Shown: one piece after another, positions 1 to 7,319 of the stretch
Layout of the letters: the number at the start of each line of letters is the position of its first letter
Numbering within the stretch: the stretch's first letter is position 1
Assembly (NCBI GenBank): GCA_016932995.1
Contig: JAFGBU010000047.1
Span: forward strand, 1-38,175
Direction of reading: 5' to 3'
Length of the DNA: 38,175 bases
Origin: Desulfovibrionaceae bacterium
Lineage (GTDB): Bacteria > Desulfobacterota > Desulfovibrionia > Desulfovibrionales > Desulfovibrionaceae
The notes under the pieces: generated by a model
The model's database searches: none
What the model was told of the DNA's origin: nothing
Seen by the model: only the letters and a program-made list of their open reading frames with translations
Made by a program: the position numbers and the translations under genes

Positions 1-2
1 GA

Positions 3-65
3 GATTCGGCGAAACCGCGCTTTCGCCGAATCGAGTTGAAAAAGTCCAGGACGGACTTTTTCAAC
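3..65. terminator. Two adjacent perfect inverted repeats, likely bidirectional terminator
   Basis: Two hairpins lie side by side. The first pairs GATTCGGCGAAA (3-14) with its exact complement at 21-32 around a 6-base loop. The second pairs GTTGAAAAAGTCC (35-47) with GGACTTTTTCAAC (53-65) around a 5-base loop. The second has T runs on either strand, so it could stop transcription from both sides, including the minus-strand his transcript ending just above it. Function is inferred from structure; it could also be a dispersed intergenic repeat. Confidence 0.55.
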
Positions 66-98
66 ATTCTGCCAGGACGCGCGGCGGGCGGGCCGCGG

Positions 99-260
99 CT
101 ACCTGAAGAGCGCGACCGCCATGGAGGCCAGGGCCACGAGGATGAGCACGGCCAGAAGTATCTTGACCGTCTGGTCCCGGGCCCGGTCCCGTTTCTTCTT
201 CTTGAACATGCCGAGCAGGATGATGGCCAGGACCAGGACGGCTATCAGCTTCTTGAGCAT
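99..260 (-). CDS. Small hydrophobic protein, two predicted membrane segments (53 aa)
   Basis: This short ORF reads from ATG at 260 to TAG at 99. An N-terminal hydrophobic stretch (about residues 5-18, LIAVLVLAIILLGM) is followed by a very basic patch (FKKKKRDRAR) and a second hydrophobic stretch (about 33-51). That pattern suggests a small two-span inner-membrane protein with a positive cytoplasmic loop. GGAAAG and GGAG lie just before the ATG. It follows hisG by about 33 bases on the same strand and ends just before the hairpins at 3-65, so it is probably the last gene of the his transcript. I do not recognise the family and cannot assign a function. It could be a chance ORF, although the clean amphipathic layout argues against that. 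Confidence 0.5.
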   Translation of the reverse strand: MLKKLIAVLVLAIILLGMFKKKKRDRARDQTVKILLAVLILVALASMAVALFR

Positions 261-293
261 CTCCGCTTTCCGGCGCCTCGACCGCGCCGGGCC

Positions 294-1175
294 CTAGATG
301 ACCTTGTTCAGCGGGTACTCGATGATGCCCTCGGCGCCCAGGCCCTTGAGCCTGGGGATCAGCTCGCGCACCAGGCCCTCGTCGACCACGATCTCCACGG
401 ACAGCCACTGGTCGTCGGACAGCCCGGCCACGGTGGGAGAGGTCAGGCTGGGCAACAGGCCCATGACCCGGTCCATGTGGGCCTTGGGCACGTTCATCTT
501 CAACCCGACCATCCTCTCGGCCTTGAGCGCGCCCTGCAGAAGCAGGTTCAGCTCCTCGATCTTCCTGCGCTTCCAGGGGTCCTGCCAGGACTTCTTGTTG
601 GCGACGAGCTGGGTGTTGGTCTGCATGAGCTCGGCTATGACCCGCAGGCCGTTGGCCCTGATGGTCGTGCCGGTCTCGGTGACCTCGACTATGGCGTCGC
701 ACAGGCCCTCGACCACCTTGGCCTCGGTCGCGCCCCAGGAAAAGGACACGTCCACCTCCACGTTCAGGGAACCGAAGTAGTTCTTGGTGAAGTTGACCAG
801 CTCGGTGGCGATCTTCCTGCCCGCCAGGTCCTCGGGCCTCTTGTACGGGGAGTTGCCGCCCACGGCCAGGACCCAGCGGGCCGGCCGGTTGCTGACCTTG
901 GAGTAGACCAGGTCCGAGACCACAACCACGTCCGAGCCGTTTTCGAGTATCCAGTCCTTGCCGGTCAGGCCCACGTCCAGGGTCCCGGACTCGACGTACA
1001 CGGACATCTCCTGGGCCCGGCACATGCTGCACTTGATCTCCGGGTCGTCTATCTCCGGGAAGTAGTTGCGGTGATGCATGCGTATCTTCCAGCCGGAGCG
1101 CTCGAAGAGCTTGATGGTCGCCTCCTGGAGCGAGCCCTTGGGCACGCCGAGCTTGAGCAGGTTCGTGCTGGGCAT
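294..1175 (-). CDS. hisG: ATP phosphoribosyltransferase, long form
   Basis: This enzyme catalyses the first step of histidine biosynthesis, joining ATP and PRPP to give phosphoribosyl-ATP in the cytoplasm. The start [16 protein letters not shown] is typical of HisG. The PRPP-binding region is visible around [23 protein letters not shown]. At 293 aa this is the long form: the last ~75 residues (from [13 protein letters not shown]) form the ACT-like regulatory domain that binds histidine, so no HisZ partner is needed. Its ATG shares one base with the hisI stop (TAATG), which implies translational coupling. Only hisI and hisG are here, so the other his genes must lie elsewhere. Feedback inhibition by histidine is expected from the family. 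Confidence 0.95.
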   Translation of the reverse strand: MPSTNLLKLGVPKGSLQEATIKLFERSGWKIRMHHRNYFPEIDDPEIKCSMCRAQEMSVYVESGTLDVGLTGKDWILENGSDVVVVSDLVYSKVSNRPARWVLAVGGNSPYKRPEDLAGRKIATELVNFTKNYFGSLNVEVDVSFSWGATEAKVVEGLCDAIVEVTETGTTIRANGLRVIAELMQTNTQLVANKKSWQDPWKRRKIEELNLLLQGALKAERMVGLKMNVPKAHMDRVMGLLPSLTSPTVAGLSDDQWLSVEIVVDEGLVRELIPRLKGLGAEGIIEYPLNKVI

Positions 1176-1549
1176 TACTTGTAGACCTCCTTGGGATCAA
1201 AGACCCGGGGCGCGCAGACCAGCACCTCGCCGTCCTTGACCTCGCGATAGAAACAGGTCCGAAAGCCCTTGTGGCAGGCCGCGCCGCCGACCTGCTCGAC
1301 CAGGAGCAGGACCGTGTCCGAGTCGCAGTCCAGGCGCACCGAGAGGACCTTCTGGACGTGGCCCGAGGTGCCGCCCTTGCGCCACAGGGCGTTGCGGCTG
1401 CGGCTGTGGTAGTGGGCCTCGCCGGTCTTCATGGTCATGTCCCAGGCCTGCTCGTCCATGTAGGCGAGCATGAGCACCTCCCGGCTGGCCGCGTCCTGGG
1501 CTATGGCCGGGATCAGCCCGCCCGCCTTGTCGAAATCCGGCTTGATCAT
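1175..1549 (-). CDS. hisI: Phosphoribosyl-AMP cyclohydrolase
   Basis: The product opens the adenine ring of phosphoribosyl-AMP, the third step of histidine biosynthesis. At 124 aa it is a stand-alone cyclohydrolase without the fused HisE pyrophosphohydrolase. Family landmarks are visible in order: [31 protein letters not shown], the Mg-binding DCDSD cluster, and the zinc-ligand region [11 protein letters not shown]. The start is ATG at 1549 with a modest CGGGGTGA in front. It is the first gene of a tight hisI-hisG pair. The 95-base gap to btuD contains no clear terminator for the upstream cobalamin operon, so read-through into his is possible. Confidence 0.95.
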   Translation of the reverse strand: MIKPDFDKAGGLIPAIAQDAASREVLMLAYMDEQAWDMTMKTGEAHYHSRSRNALWRKGGTSGHVQKVLSVRLDCDSDTVLLLVEQVGGAACHKGFRTCFYREVKDGEVLVCAPRVFDPKEVYK

Positions 1550-1644
1550 GAATCACCCCGAAAAGCATAGCATCGGCCGTTGCGCGCGGCCAGGGGCGGA
1601 AACATATCTTTTTGCGCCGCGCTAGGCAAGGCCGCGGGCCGGGA

Positions 1645-2451
1645 TCAGCCCCGCCCGGGCCCGCGCAGGAAGCGGCCGGGCACGGGCGTGACCCTGGGCG
1701 CGGCCAGGGGGCCCTGGTCCACCAGCAGGCAGCAGCCGAAGGCCGCCTCCAGGACCCGGTGCTCCAGCACGACCCCGGGCGGGCCCTGGGCCAGGGGCCG
1801 GCCGTCCTTGAGCAGCAGCAGCTCGTCCCCGTACATGGCCGCCAGGTTCAGGTCGTGGGAGACCATGACCACGGTCACCGAGCGCTCGCGCCGCAACTCC
1901 TCCATTAAGTCCATCAACAGGACCTGGTGGGAGAGGTCCAGGTTGGCCGTGGGCTCGTCCAGGAGCAGGACCTCGGGCTCCTGGGCCAGGGCCCGGGCCA
2001 CGAACGCCCGCTGGCGCTCCCCGCCGGACAGCTCGCCCAGCCTGCGGCCCGCGAGGTGCTCGATGCGGCAGGCCTGCATGGCCTGTCCGGCCACCTGCCT
2101 GTCCCGGTCCGAGGCCGTGCCCAGGGGCCCCTGCCGCGGGGCCCGGCCCATGAGCACGGTCTGGGCCACGCTGAACGGAAAGTCCTCGGACGCGCTCTGG
2201 GCCACCAGGCCGATCATCCCGGCCCGCTGCCTGGGCCCTAGGTTCGCGCTGTCCCGGCCCAGGACCTCGATCCGGCCCGCGTCCGGCCTGACAATGCCCG
2301 CGACCAGCTTGAGCAGGGTGGTCTTGCCCGCGCCGTTGGGACCGATGAGCACGAAGAACGCCCCCCGCCGCACGGCCAGGTCCAGGTCCCGGAGCACGGG
2401 CGCGTCCCGATAGGAGAAGCTCACGCCCTTGAAGACCAGGGCCGGGCTCAC
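1645..2451 (-). CDS. btuD: Cobalamin ABC transporter ATP-binding protein
   Basis: This is the ATPase subunit that powers import of vitamin B12 or another corrinoid through the BtuC-type permease. The 268-aa protein shows Walker A GPNGAGKTT (residues 37-45), the ABC signature LSGGERQ, Walker B VLLLDEPT and the switch histidine in VSHDL. It belongs to the FepC/BtuD branch of siderophore and corrinoid importers. The start is GTG at 2451, which overlaps the permease stop as GTGA. The substrate is inferred from the riboswitch, btuB and cbiZ in the same operon; by sequence alone an iron-siderophore importer would look similar. Confidence 0.9.
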   Translation of the reverse strand: MSPALVFKGVSFSYRDAPVLRDLDLAVRRGAFFVLIGPNGAGKTTLLKLVAGIVRPDAGRIEVLGRDSANLGPRQRAGMIGLVAQSASEDFPFSVAQTVLMGRAPRQGPLGTASDRDRQVAGQAMQACRIEHLAGRRLGELSGGERQRAFVARALAQEPEVLLLDEPTANLDLSHQVLLMDLMEELRRERSVTVVMVSHDLNLAAMYGDELLLLKDGRPLAQGPPGVVLEHRVLEAAFGCCLLVDQGPLAAPRVTPVPGRFLRGPGRG

Positions 2452-3455
2452 GCCGCCCTCCTTCTCAAGAGGTAGATGAACACCGGGGCCCCGACCATGG
2501 CCGTCATCACGCCCACGGGCATCTCGCCGGACGCGGGCAGGGTCCGGGCCAGGGCGTCGCACAGGACCATGAACGCGCCCCCGCCCAGGATCGAGGCCGG
2601 GACCAGGACCCGGTGGTCCGCGCCCAGGACCAGACGCAGGGCGTGGGGCACGACCAGGCCCACGAAGCCCAACAGCCCGCACAGGCAGACCGTGGCGCTG
2701 ACCATGAACGTGGTCACGACCAGAAGCAGGCAGCTCACCGCGGCCACGCGCACCCCCAGGGACCGGGCCGTGTCCGGGCCGAGCAGCAGCAGGTTCATCC
2801 TGTGGGCCTGCCAGAAGATCAGGCCGAAGCAGGGCGCGAGCGCCAAAAACAGGCCCAGGGCCTCGTCCGCCCTGGGCCTGGACAGGTCGCCCATGAGCCA
2901 GAACAGGATGCTCTGGAGCCTGGAGTCGTGGGCCAGGGACACGAAGAACAAAATCAGCGCGGAGCAGAAGGCGTTGACCATGACCCCGGCCAGGAGCAGG
3001 TTCTCGGTCCTGAACAGCCAGCGGCCCCGGGCCAGGACCAGGACCACGGCCAGGGTGCCCAGGCCCCCGGCGAACGCGCTCAGGCCCACGCCCGGGAACC
3101 TGGCCAGCCCGGCCAGAAGGGCCAGGATCGCGCCCACGGCCGAGCCCCCGGAAACCCCGAGTATGTAAGGCTCGGCCAGGGGGTTGCGCAACAGGGCCTG
3201 GAACACCAGCCCGGCCAGGGAAAGCGCGGCCCCGGCCAGGACCGCGGTGAGCACCCTGGGCAGCCTGAGGTCCAGGACAATGGACAAAAGCACCGGATCC
3301 GCGTCCCGGCCGAGCCAAAGGTCCAGGAGCTCACGGCCGCTCCAGTGGCTCGAACCGACGGACAGGCCGAGGACCACGGCCAGACAAAGGACCAGGCCGA
3401 GGACCAGGACGGCCGCCACGGCCCTGGGCCGCCAGTCCGCAACAGGGGCGCTCAC
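2448..3455 (-). CDS. btuC: Cobalamin ABC transporter permease (FecCD/BtuC family)
   Basis: This is the inner-membrane channel of the corrinoid importer. It is a 335-aa, almost wholly hydrophobic protein with about ten predicted membrane helices. FecCD-family signatures include LRLPRVLTAVLAGAALSLAG near residues 60-80, RNPLAEPYILGVSGGSAVGA, and GFVGLVVPHALR in the C-terminal third. The start is GTG at 3455, overlapping the binding-protein stop as GTGA. The downstream ATPase start overlaps this gene's stop in the same way, so the three transporter subunits are translationally coupled. Assignment to cobalamin rests on the operon context. Confidence 0.9.
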   Translation of the reverse strand: MSAPVADWRPRAVAAVLVLGLVLCLAVVLGLSVGSSHWSGRELLDLWLGRDADPVLLSIVLDLRLPRVLTAVLAGAALSLAGLVFQALLRNPLAEPYILGVSGGSAVGAILALLAGLARFPGVGLSAFAGGLGTLAVVLVLARGRWLFRTENLLLAGVMVNAFCSALILFFVSLAHDSRLQSILFWLMGDLSRPRADEALGLFLALAPCFGLIFWQAHRMNLLLLGPDTARSLGVRVAAVSCLLLVVTTFMVSATVCLCGLLGFVGLVVPHALRLVLGADHRVLVPASILGGGAFMVLCDALARTLPASGEMPVGVMTAMVGAPVFIYLLRRRAA

Positions 3456-4348
3456 GGTCCGGCCTCGAAGAGCTCGGGATGGATCAGCCTGGCCAGAAGC
3501 TCCAGCCCGTCCACGAGCCTGGGCCCGGGCCGGTCCAGGAGGTCCGAGTCCGCGGCGTATATCCTGCCCGCGGCCACGGCCGGGACCCCGGGCCACTCGC
3601 GCCAGCGCCGCAGGGTCTCGTCCAGGCCGCCCTCGCGGGGCATGCTGGGCACAATGACCACCTCGGGCGAGAGCCTGACCGCCTCCTCCCAGGAGAGCAC
3701 CGGATACCCGGCCAGGCCGGCCGCCGCGTTCTCGCCCCCGGCAAGACCGATCATCTCGTGCATGAAGGTCCCTGTCCCGGCCGTGACCATGGGCGAGGCG
3801 CCGATCTGGTACAGGACCCTGGGCCTGGACCCGGCCCTGGACGCGATCCCGCGCACCCGGGCCAGGCGCGCCTCCATGGACCGGGCCAGGACCTCGCCCT
3901 GGTCCGGGAGCCCCAGGGCCAGGGCCACGGCCCGGACGGCCTCCACGACCCCGGCCAGGCTTCGGGGGTCCACGGCGAACACCGGCACGCCGAGCTCCTC
4001 GAGCCGATCCACGACCTCGAGCGGGTTGCCGTCCCTGACCGCCAGGCAGAGGTCCGGCCGCAGGGCCAGGATGCGCTCCACGTCCGGCCGGGCGTAGGAC
4101 CCGACCCTGGGCAGGGCCAGGGCCTCCGGCGGGTGGTCGCTGAACGAGGTCGCGCCGACCAAGAGCTTCGCCCCGCCCAGGGCAAAGGCGATCTCGGTCA
4201 CGCTCGGGGCCAGGCAGACCACGCGGCAGGGCCGCGCCGGGACCAGCACCCTGCGGCCGGTCTGATCCACGAGCCCGCGCCCGCCTGCCGCGGCCAGGCA
4301 CAACAGGGCCAGGCACAAAAGGGGCGCAACAATGATCTTTGGTCTCAC
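3452..4348 (-). CDS. btuF: Periplasmic cobalamin-binding protein
   Basis: This is the substrate-binding component that delivers corrinoid from the periplasm to BtuC. The 298-aa protein has an N-terminal Sec signal (IIVAPLLCLALLCLAAA) with no clear lipobox, so it is probably soluble in the periplasm. The class III binding-protein pattern is clear: RVVCLAPSVTEIAFALGG near residues 43-60, then VGSYARPDVERILALRPDL, and TAGTGTFMHEMIGLAGGEN in the second lobe. The start is GTG at 4348, overlapping the cbiZ stop as GTGA. It sits between cbiZ and btuC in the riboswitch-led operon. Confidence 0.88.
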   Translation of the reverse strand: MRPKIIVAPLLCLALLCLAAAGGRGLVDQTGRRVLVPARPCRVVCLAPSVTEIAFALGGAKLLVGATSFSDHPPEALALPRVGSYARPDVERILALRPDLCLAVRDGNPLEVVDRLEELGVPVFAVDPRSLAGVVEAVRAVALALGLPDQGEVLARSMEARLARVRGIASRAGSRPRVLYQIGASPMVTAGTGTFMHEMIGLAGGENAAAGLAGYPVLSWEEAVRLSPEVVIVPSMPREGGLDETLRRWREWPGVPAVAAGRIYAADSDLLDRPGPRLVDGLELLARLIHPELFEAGP

Positions 4349-5019
4349 GGGCCCTTCCCCGCGCAGCGCTTCAGGGAATCGGTCAGGGCGTCCATGACCG
4401 CCCGGGCCACGGCCTGGCCTAGGGCCAGGTGCTTGCCGCAGTAGCGCGCCTCCGGGCCCGGGCCCTGGACCACGGCCAGGCTGTCGGTGCCCGTGCCCGT
4501 GGCCAACGCGCCCGTGGCCAGGCTCCTGACCCCGAGGTCCATGAGCGCCGCGGCCTTGGCCTCGGCGGCCAGCTGCACGGCCTCGACCATGGCCTCGGGC
4601 CGCAGGGCCGCAGCGCACAGGACGATGATGTTGATGGTCCCGGCGGCCATGGGCAGGGCCCCGGCCGGGTCCCCGGCCCTAAGCGCGTTGCTCAGGCCCG
4701 CGGTGACCAGGGCCGCGGCCCGGTCCGCGCCTTGCCCCGAGACGGCCGACCTGAAGGAGTCCATGGAGGCCGCGGTCATCATGCCCACGACCGGGCCGTC
4801 CCAGCCCCTGTCCCGGCAGAACCCGGCCAGGGTCTGTTCCGGGGACTTGAGACCGGACGCGTCCGGGCCCCTGTTGGCCGCAACCTTGAGGTTCACGGCC
4901 CGCCGGGCCGTAACCAGGCCGCCGCCCAGGACCGCGGAGCTCAGGACCAGGCGCGGCCGGCCAAAGGCCACGTGCACATACCTGTCGGTGCGCTCTATGC
5001 GGCAATCCTCGAACTCCAC
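4345..5019 (-). CDS. cbiZ: Adenosylcobinamide amidohydrolase (CbiZ family)
   Basis: CbiZ cleaves the aminopropanol (nucleotide-loop) side chain from adenosylcobinamide, and in some organisms from pseudo-B12, giving adenosylcobyric acid that can be rebuilt into the cell's own cobamide. The 224-aa length is typical. Conserved family stretches are visible: NLKVAANRG, GMMTAASMDSF, VTAGLSNA, GTINIIVL, and TGTGTDSLAVV near the C-terminal third. The start is GTG at 5019, behind an AGGGAGGGAC ribosome-binding site. Its place between the outer-membrane receptor and the ABC importer indicates a scavenging pathway that imports and remodels corrinoids made by others. Confidence 0.88.
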   Translation of the reverse strand: MEFEDCRIERTDRYVHVAFGRPRLVLSSAVLGGGLVTARRAVNLKVAANRGPDASGLKSPEQTLAGFCRDRGWDGPVVGMMTAASMDSFRSAVSGQGADRAAALVTAGLSNALRAGDPAGALPMAAGTINIIVLCAAALRPEAMVEAVQLAAEAKAAALMDLGVRSLATGALATGTGTDSLAVVQGPGPEARYCGKHLALGQAVARAVMDALTDSLKRCAGKGP

Positions 5020-5049
5020 GTCCCTCCCTGTGCGTCGGTCCGGGCCGGC

Positions 5050-6963
5050 CTAGAAGCTGCACTCGACCGAGCCGTAGAAGTTCCGGCCGGGCATGGGGTA
5101 GTAGCCCTGACCGTAGGCCAGGGTCGAGTACATGGCGTCCAGGAGGTTGTTCACCCCGGCGCAGAACGTAAGCATCTTGTATTCATAGGCCAGCCTGGCG
5201 TCAACGAGGGTGTAGGCCCCGATCTTGTCGTAGCGGTAGTTGTAGTAGTCGCTGCCGTTGAACTTGGAGCCCAGGTACGCGGCCTGGACCGAGAGCAGGA
5301 GCGGCTCCATGATCCGCCAGTCCGCGCCGACATTGATCTGGTGCCTGGGCACCAGGGGCACCCTGGCCCCGGACTCCTCGAACTTGGCCTCGATAAAGGC
5401 GTAGCCGGCCCGAAGCCCCAGGCAGTCCAAGGGCCGCCACCTGGCACCCAGCTCCAGGCCGTCGCGCACCGTGGTCTGGTCGTAGTTGTCGTTCTTTGTC
5501 CCGTCGTAATAGATCTCGTCCTCGGTGATCACCCGGTACAGGGCCAGGGAGAGCTCCATGTCCTCCAGGGGCCTGAGCCGGACCCCGGCCTCGTAGTGCC
5601 GGCCCTTCTGGGGCCTGATGTCCCCGTACTGCCAGCCCAGCTCGTCCACGTTGGGGCAGCGGAAGCTCGTGGCCCAGCTCGCGTACACGCTGCCAGCATC
5701 GCCCAGGGAGTAGACCAGGCCCAGGTCGTGGGCGTAGTTGTCCCAGGTGGCCTCGTCGAGGTTTTCCGAGCGCAGGTGGAAGTGGTCGAACCTCAGGCCC
5801 GCGCGCAGGCTCAGGTCGTGGGTCAGGGCCCAGCGGTTGTTCACGAACGCGCCGCTCTCCCGGACCACGTTCTTGAGCTCCGAGCCAACGTTCCCGGACT
5901 CGTAGTCCGAGACATAGTAGTCCACCCCGGCCTCGAACAGGTGGTCCCTGCCCAGCAGCCGGTAGTCGTTGTCATAGAGCAGGGAAAAATCCTTGGTCCT
6001 CTCGTCGATGCTGCTCTCGCCCCACCAGTCGTAGGGGTTCTCCCGGAACCGGGCCCCGAAATCGGCCCTCAGCCGGCCCCAGTCGTCCAGGTCCACGCGC
6101 GCCCCGAGCCCGGCCCGGTTGTCCGTGGTCCGGCCGTAGTCGTCGGGCCGGGTCGTCTCCTTGCGCCTCTCCCGGTCCTTGATCTGCTGGCGGTCCACGC
6201 TCCCGGGCAGGCCGTAGTAGTCGGAGTGGTGGAAGAAGCGGGTGGAGAGCTCCAGCCAGTCCGCGACCTCGAAGCCCAGGTCCGCGGAAAAGTCGTCCTT
6301 GTACAGCTGGCCGTTGTCCCTGAAGCCCTGGGAGTCGTGGGTCGCGGCGTTCAGGCTGAAGGAGAAGCCCTGTTTGCGGCCGCGCAGCCCGGCCTGGACG
6401 TCCGAGGTCCGATAGCTGCCGTACCCGGCGTAGACCCGGCCCTCCACGCCCTCCACGGGCCTGCGGGTGATGATGTTTATGACCCCGCCCACGGCGCCGT
6501 TTCCATAGATAACGCCGCCCGCGCCGCGCATGACCTCGATGCGCTCGACCTGGGACAGGTTGACGCAGGACAAATCCGGCCCGGAGGAGTCCACGGGATT
6601 GTAGCGCCGGCCGTCTATGAGCACCAGGACGTTGCTCGTAGCCGTGGCGCCCTGGCCGCGGATGTCCAGCACGGCCTTCTTGTCGGAGGCCAGGGTCTTC
6701 TGGACATAGACCCCGGCCTCCCGGGCCAGGAGGTCGACCATGTCGTTGCTCGGGGCCTTTTCGATGTCCTCGCGGGTTATGACCGTGACGTTTCTGGGGA
6801 TGTCGTTGACGTCCTCTTCCAGGCGGTCGCCCGTGACCACGACCTCGTCCATGTTGAAGACCATGGCCTGGTCAACGGGGCTGTTCCCGGTGGCGTTCTG
6901 TCCGGCCCACAGGCCGGAGGGGACAAGCAGGACCAAGACCATCAGGAGCTGAAAAAAACGCAT
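5050..6963 (-). CDS. btuB: TonB-dependent outer-membrane cobalamin receptor
   Basis: This is the outer-membrane beta-barrel that takes up cobalamin or other corrinoids using TonB energy. The 637-aa protein begins with a signal peptide (FFQLLMVLVLLVPSGLWA), followed by a TonB-box-like MDEVVVTGDRL. The plug domain contains VTVITREDIEKAPSNDMVDLL, DIRGQGATATSNVLVLIDGR and VERIEVMRGAGGVIYGNGAV. The barrel runs to a terminal phenylalanine (YGSVECSF), the usual signal for BAM insertion. ATG at 6963 is preceded by AAGGAGG, which is hidden in the hairpin at 6964-6999. The cobalamin riboswitch upstream supports the substrate assignment. Confidence 0.92.
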   Translation of the reverse strand: MRFFQLLMVLVLLVPSGLWAGQNATGNSPVDQAMVFNMDEVVVTGDRLEEDVNDIPRNVTVITREDIEKAPSNDMVDLLAREAGVYVQKTLASDKKAVLDIRGQGATATSNVLVLIDGRRYNPVDSSGPDLSCVNLSQVERIEVMRGAGGVIYGNGAVGGVINIITRRPVEGVEGRVYAGYGSYRTSDVQAGLRGRKQGFSFSLNAATHDSQGFRDNGQLYKDDFSADLGFEVADWLELSTRFFHHSDYYGLPGSVDRQQIKDRERRKETTRPDDYGRTTDNRAGLGARVDLDDWGRLRADFGARFRENPYDWWGESSIDERTKDFSLLYDNDYRLLGRDHLFEAGVDYYVSDYESGNVGSELKNVVRESGAFVNNRWALTHDLSLRAGLRFDHFHLRSENLDEATWDNYAHDLGLVYSLGDAGSVYASWATSFRCPNVDELGWQYGDIRPQKGRHYEAGVRLRPLEDMELSLALYRVITEDEIYYDGTKNDNYDQTTVRDGLELGARWRPLDCLGLRAGYAFIEAKFEESGARVPLVPRHQINVGADWRIMEPLLLSVQAAYLGSKFNGSDYYNYRYDKIGAYTLVDARLAYEYKMLTFCAGVNNLLDAMYSTLAYGQGYYPMPGRNFYGSVECSF

Positions 6964-6999
6964 GAAAAACCTCCTTCTTGAAACAGGTTCAAGAGGAGG
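6964..6999 (-). promoter_or_regulatory. Riboswitch expression-platform hairpin covering the btuB ribosome-binding site
   Basis: In the minus-strand transcript, CCTCCTCTTGAA pairs with TTCAAGAAGGAGG around a 5-base loop (pairing region 6970-6999) with one bulged A. The stem is followed at once by TTTTTC, 6 bases before the btuB ATG. The 3' arm contains the AAGGAGG Shine-Dalgarno sequence. The structure could block ribosome binding, act as an intrinsic terminator, or both, when the riboswitch binds cobalamin. The pairing is read directly; the mechanism is inferred. Confidence 0.65.
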
Positions 7000-7083
7000 C
7001 CTCGAGGGGGCGATGGCGGGGCGGCCCGCAAGGGGGCTTGGTCCCGCGTCGTCCAGGCTTTGCCTCGAAGCCGTTGCCCAAAT

Positions 7084-7262
7084 CCTTTCGGGCTGGTCTC
7101 CCGGCTCGAGGATCAGTCTACTCGCCGCGCCTTCCCACCCTGGCCTTGACGCCGGGCAGTGGCTTGATGCGGCTTTCGTCCCCTCTCACGGTTGCGGGCC
7201 AGCGCCGGTTTTCCACCGGACTTCCCAATTATCCCCGCTGGCGCGGGGACCCGAAAGGGCTC
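7084..7262 (-). promoter_or_regulatory. Cobalamin (AdoCbl) riboswitch
   Basis: The minus strand carries the conserved cobalamin-aptamer elements in order: GGGAAGTCCGGTGGAAAACC, then CGCTGGCCCGCAACCGTGAG, then the GCCACTGCCC and GGGTGGGAAGGCG arm, and the B12 box AGCCGGGAGACCAGCC (about 7091-7106). It lies in the 356-base gap between rlmN and btuB, and controls the btuB-cbiZ-btuFCD operon, which should be switched off when the cofactor is abundant. The rest of the gap, 7000-7083, links the aptamer to the expression platform. Confidence 0.93.
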
Positions 7263-7319
7263 ATCTGTCAAAGGCCAAGCCGAGCGGACAATACCGCAAG
7301 GCGCTGGCCTCAAAACTGT

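Noticed and set aside
36-1184. Long plus-strand open frame opposite hisG
   Set aside because: Its translation is rich in Gly, His, Leu, Gln and Pro with no family motif, as expected from the antisense of a GC-rich gene; hisG on the minus strand is certain.
1550-1644. Possible terminator between btuD and hisI
   Set aside because: Only a short GC stem (CCGCG with CGCGG) is present and it is followed by A residues, not T, on the transcribed strand.
7113-7313. Small minus-strand open frame inside the riboswitch region
   Set aside because: It overlaps the conserved cobalamin aptamer and has no coding signals; the RNA element explains the conservation.
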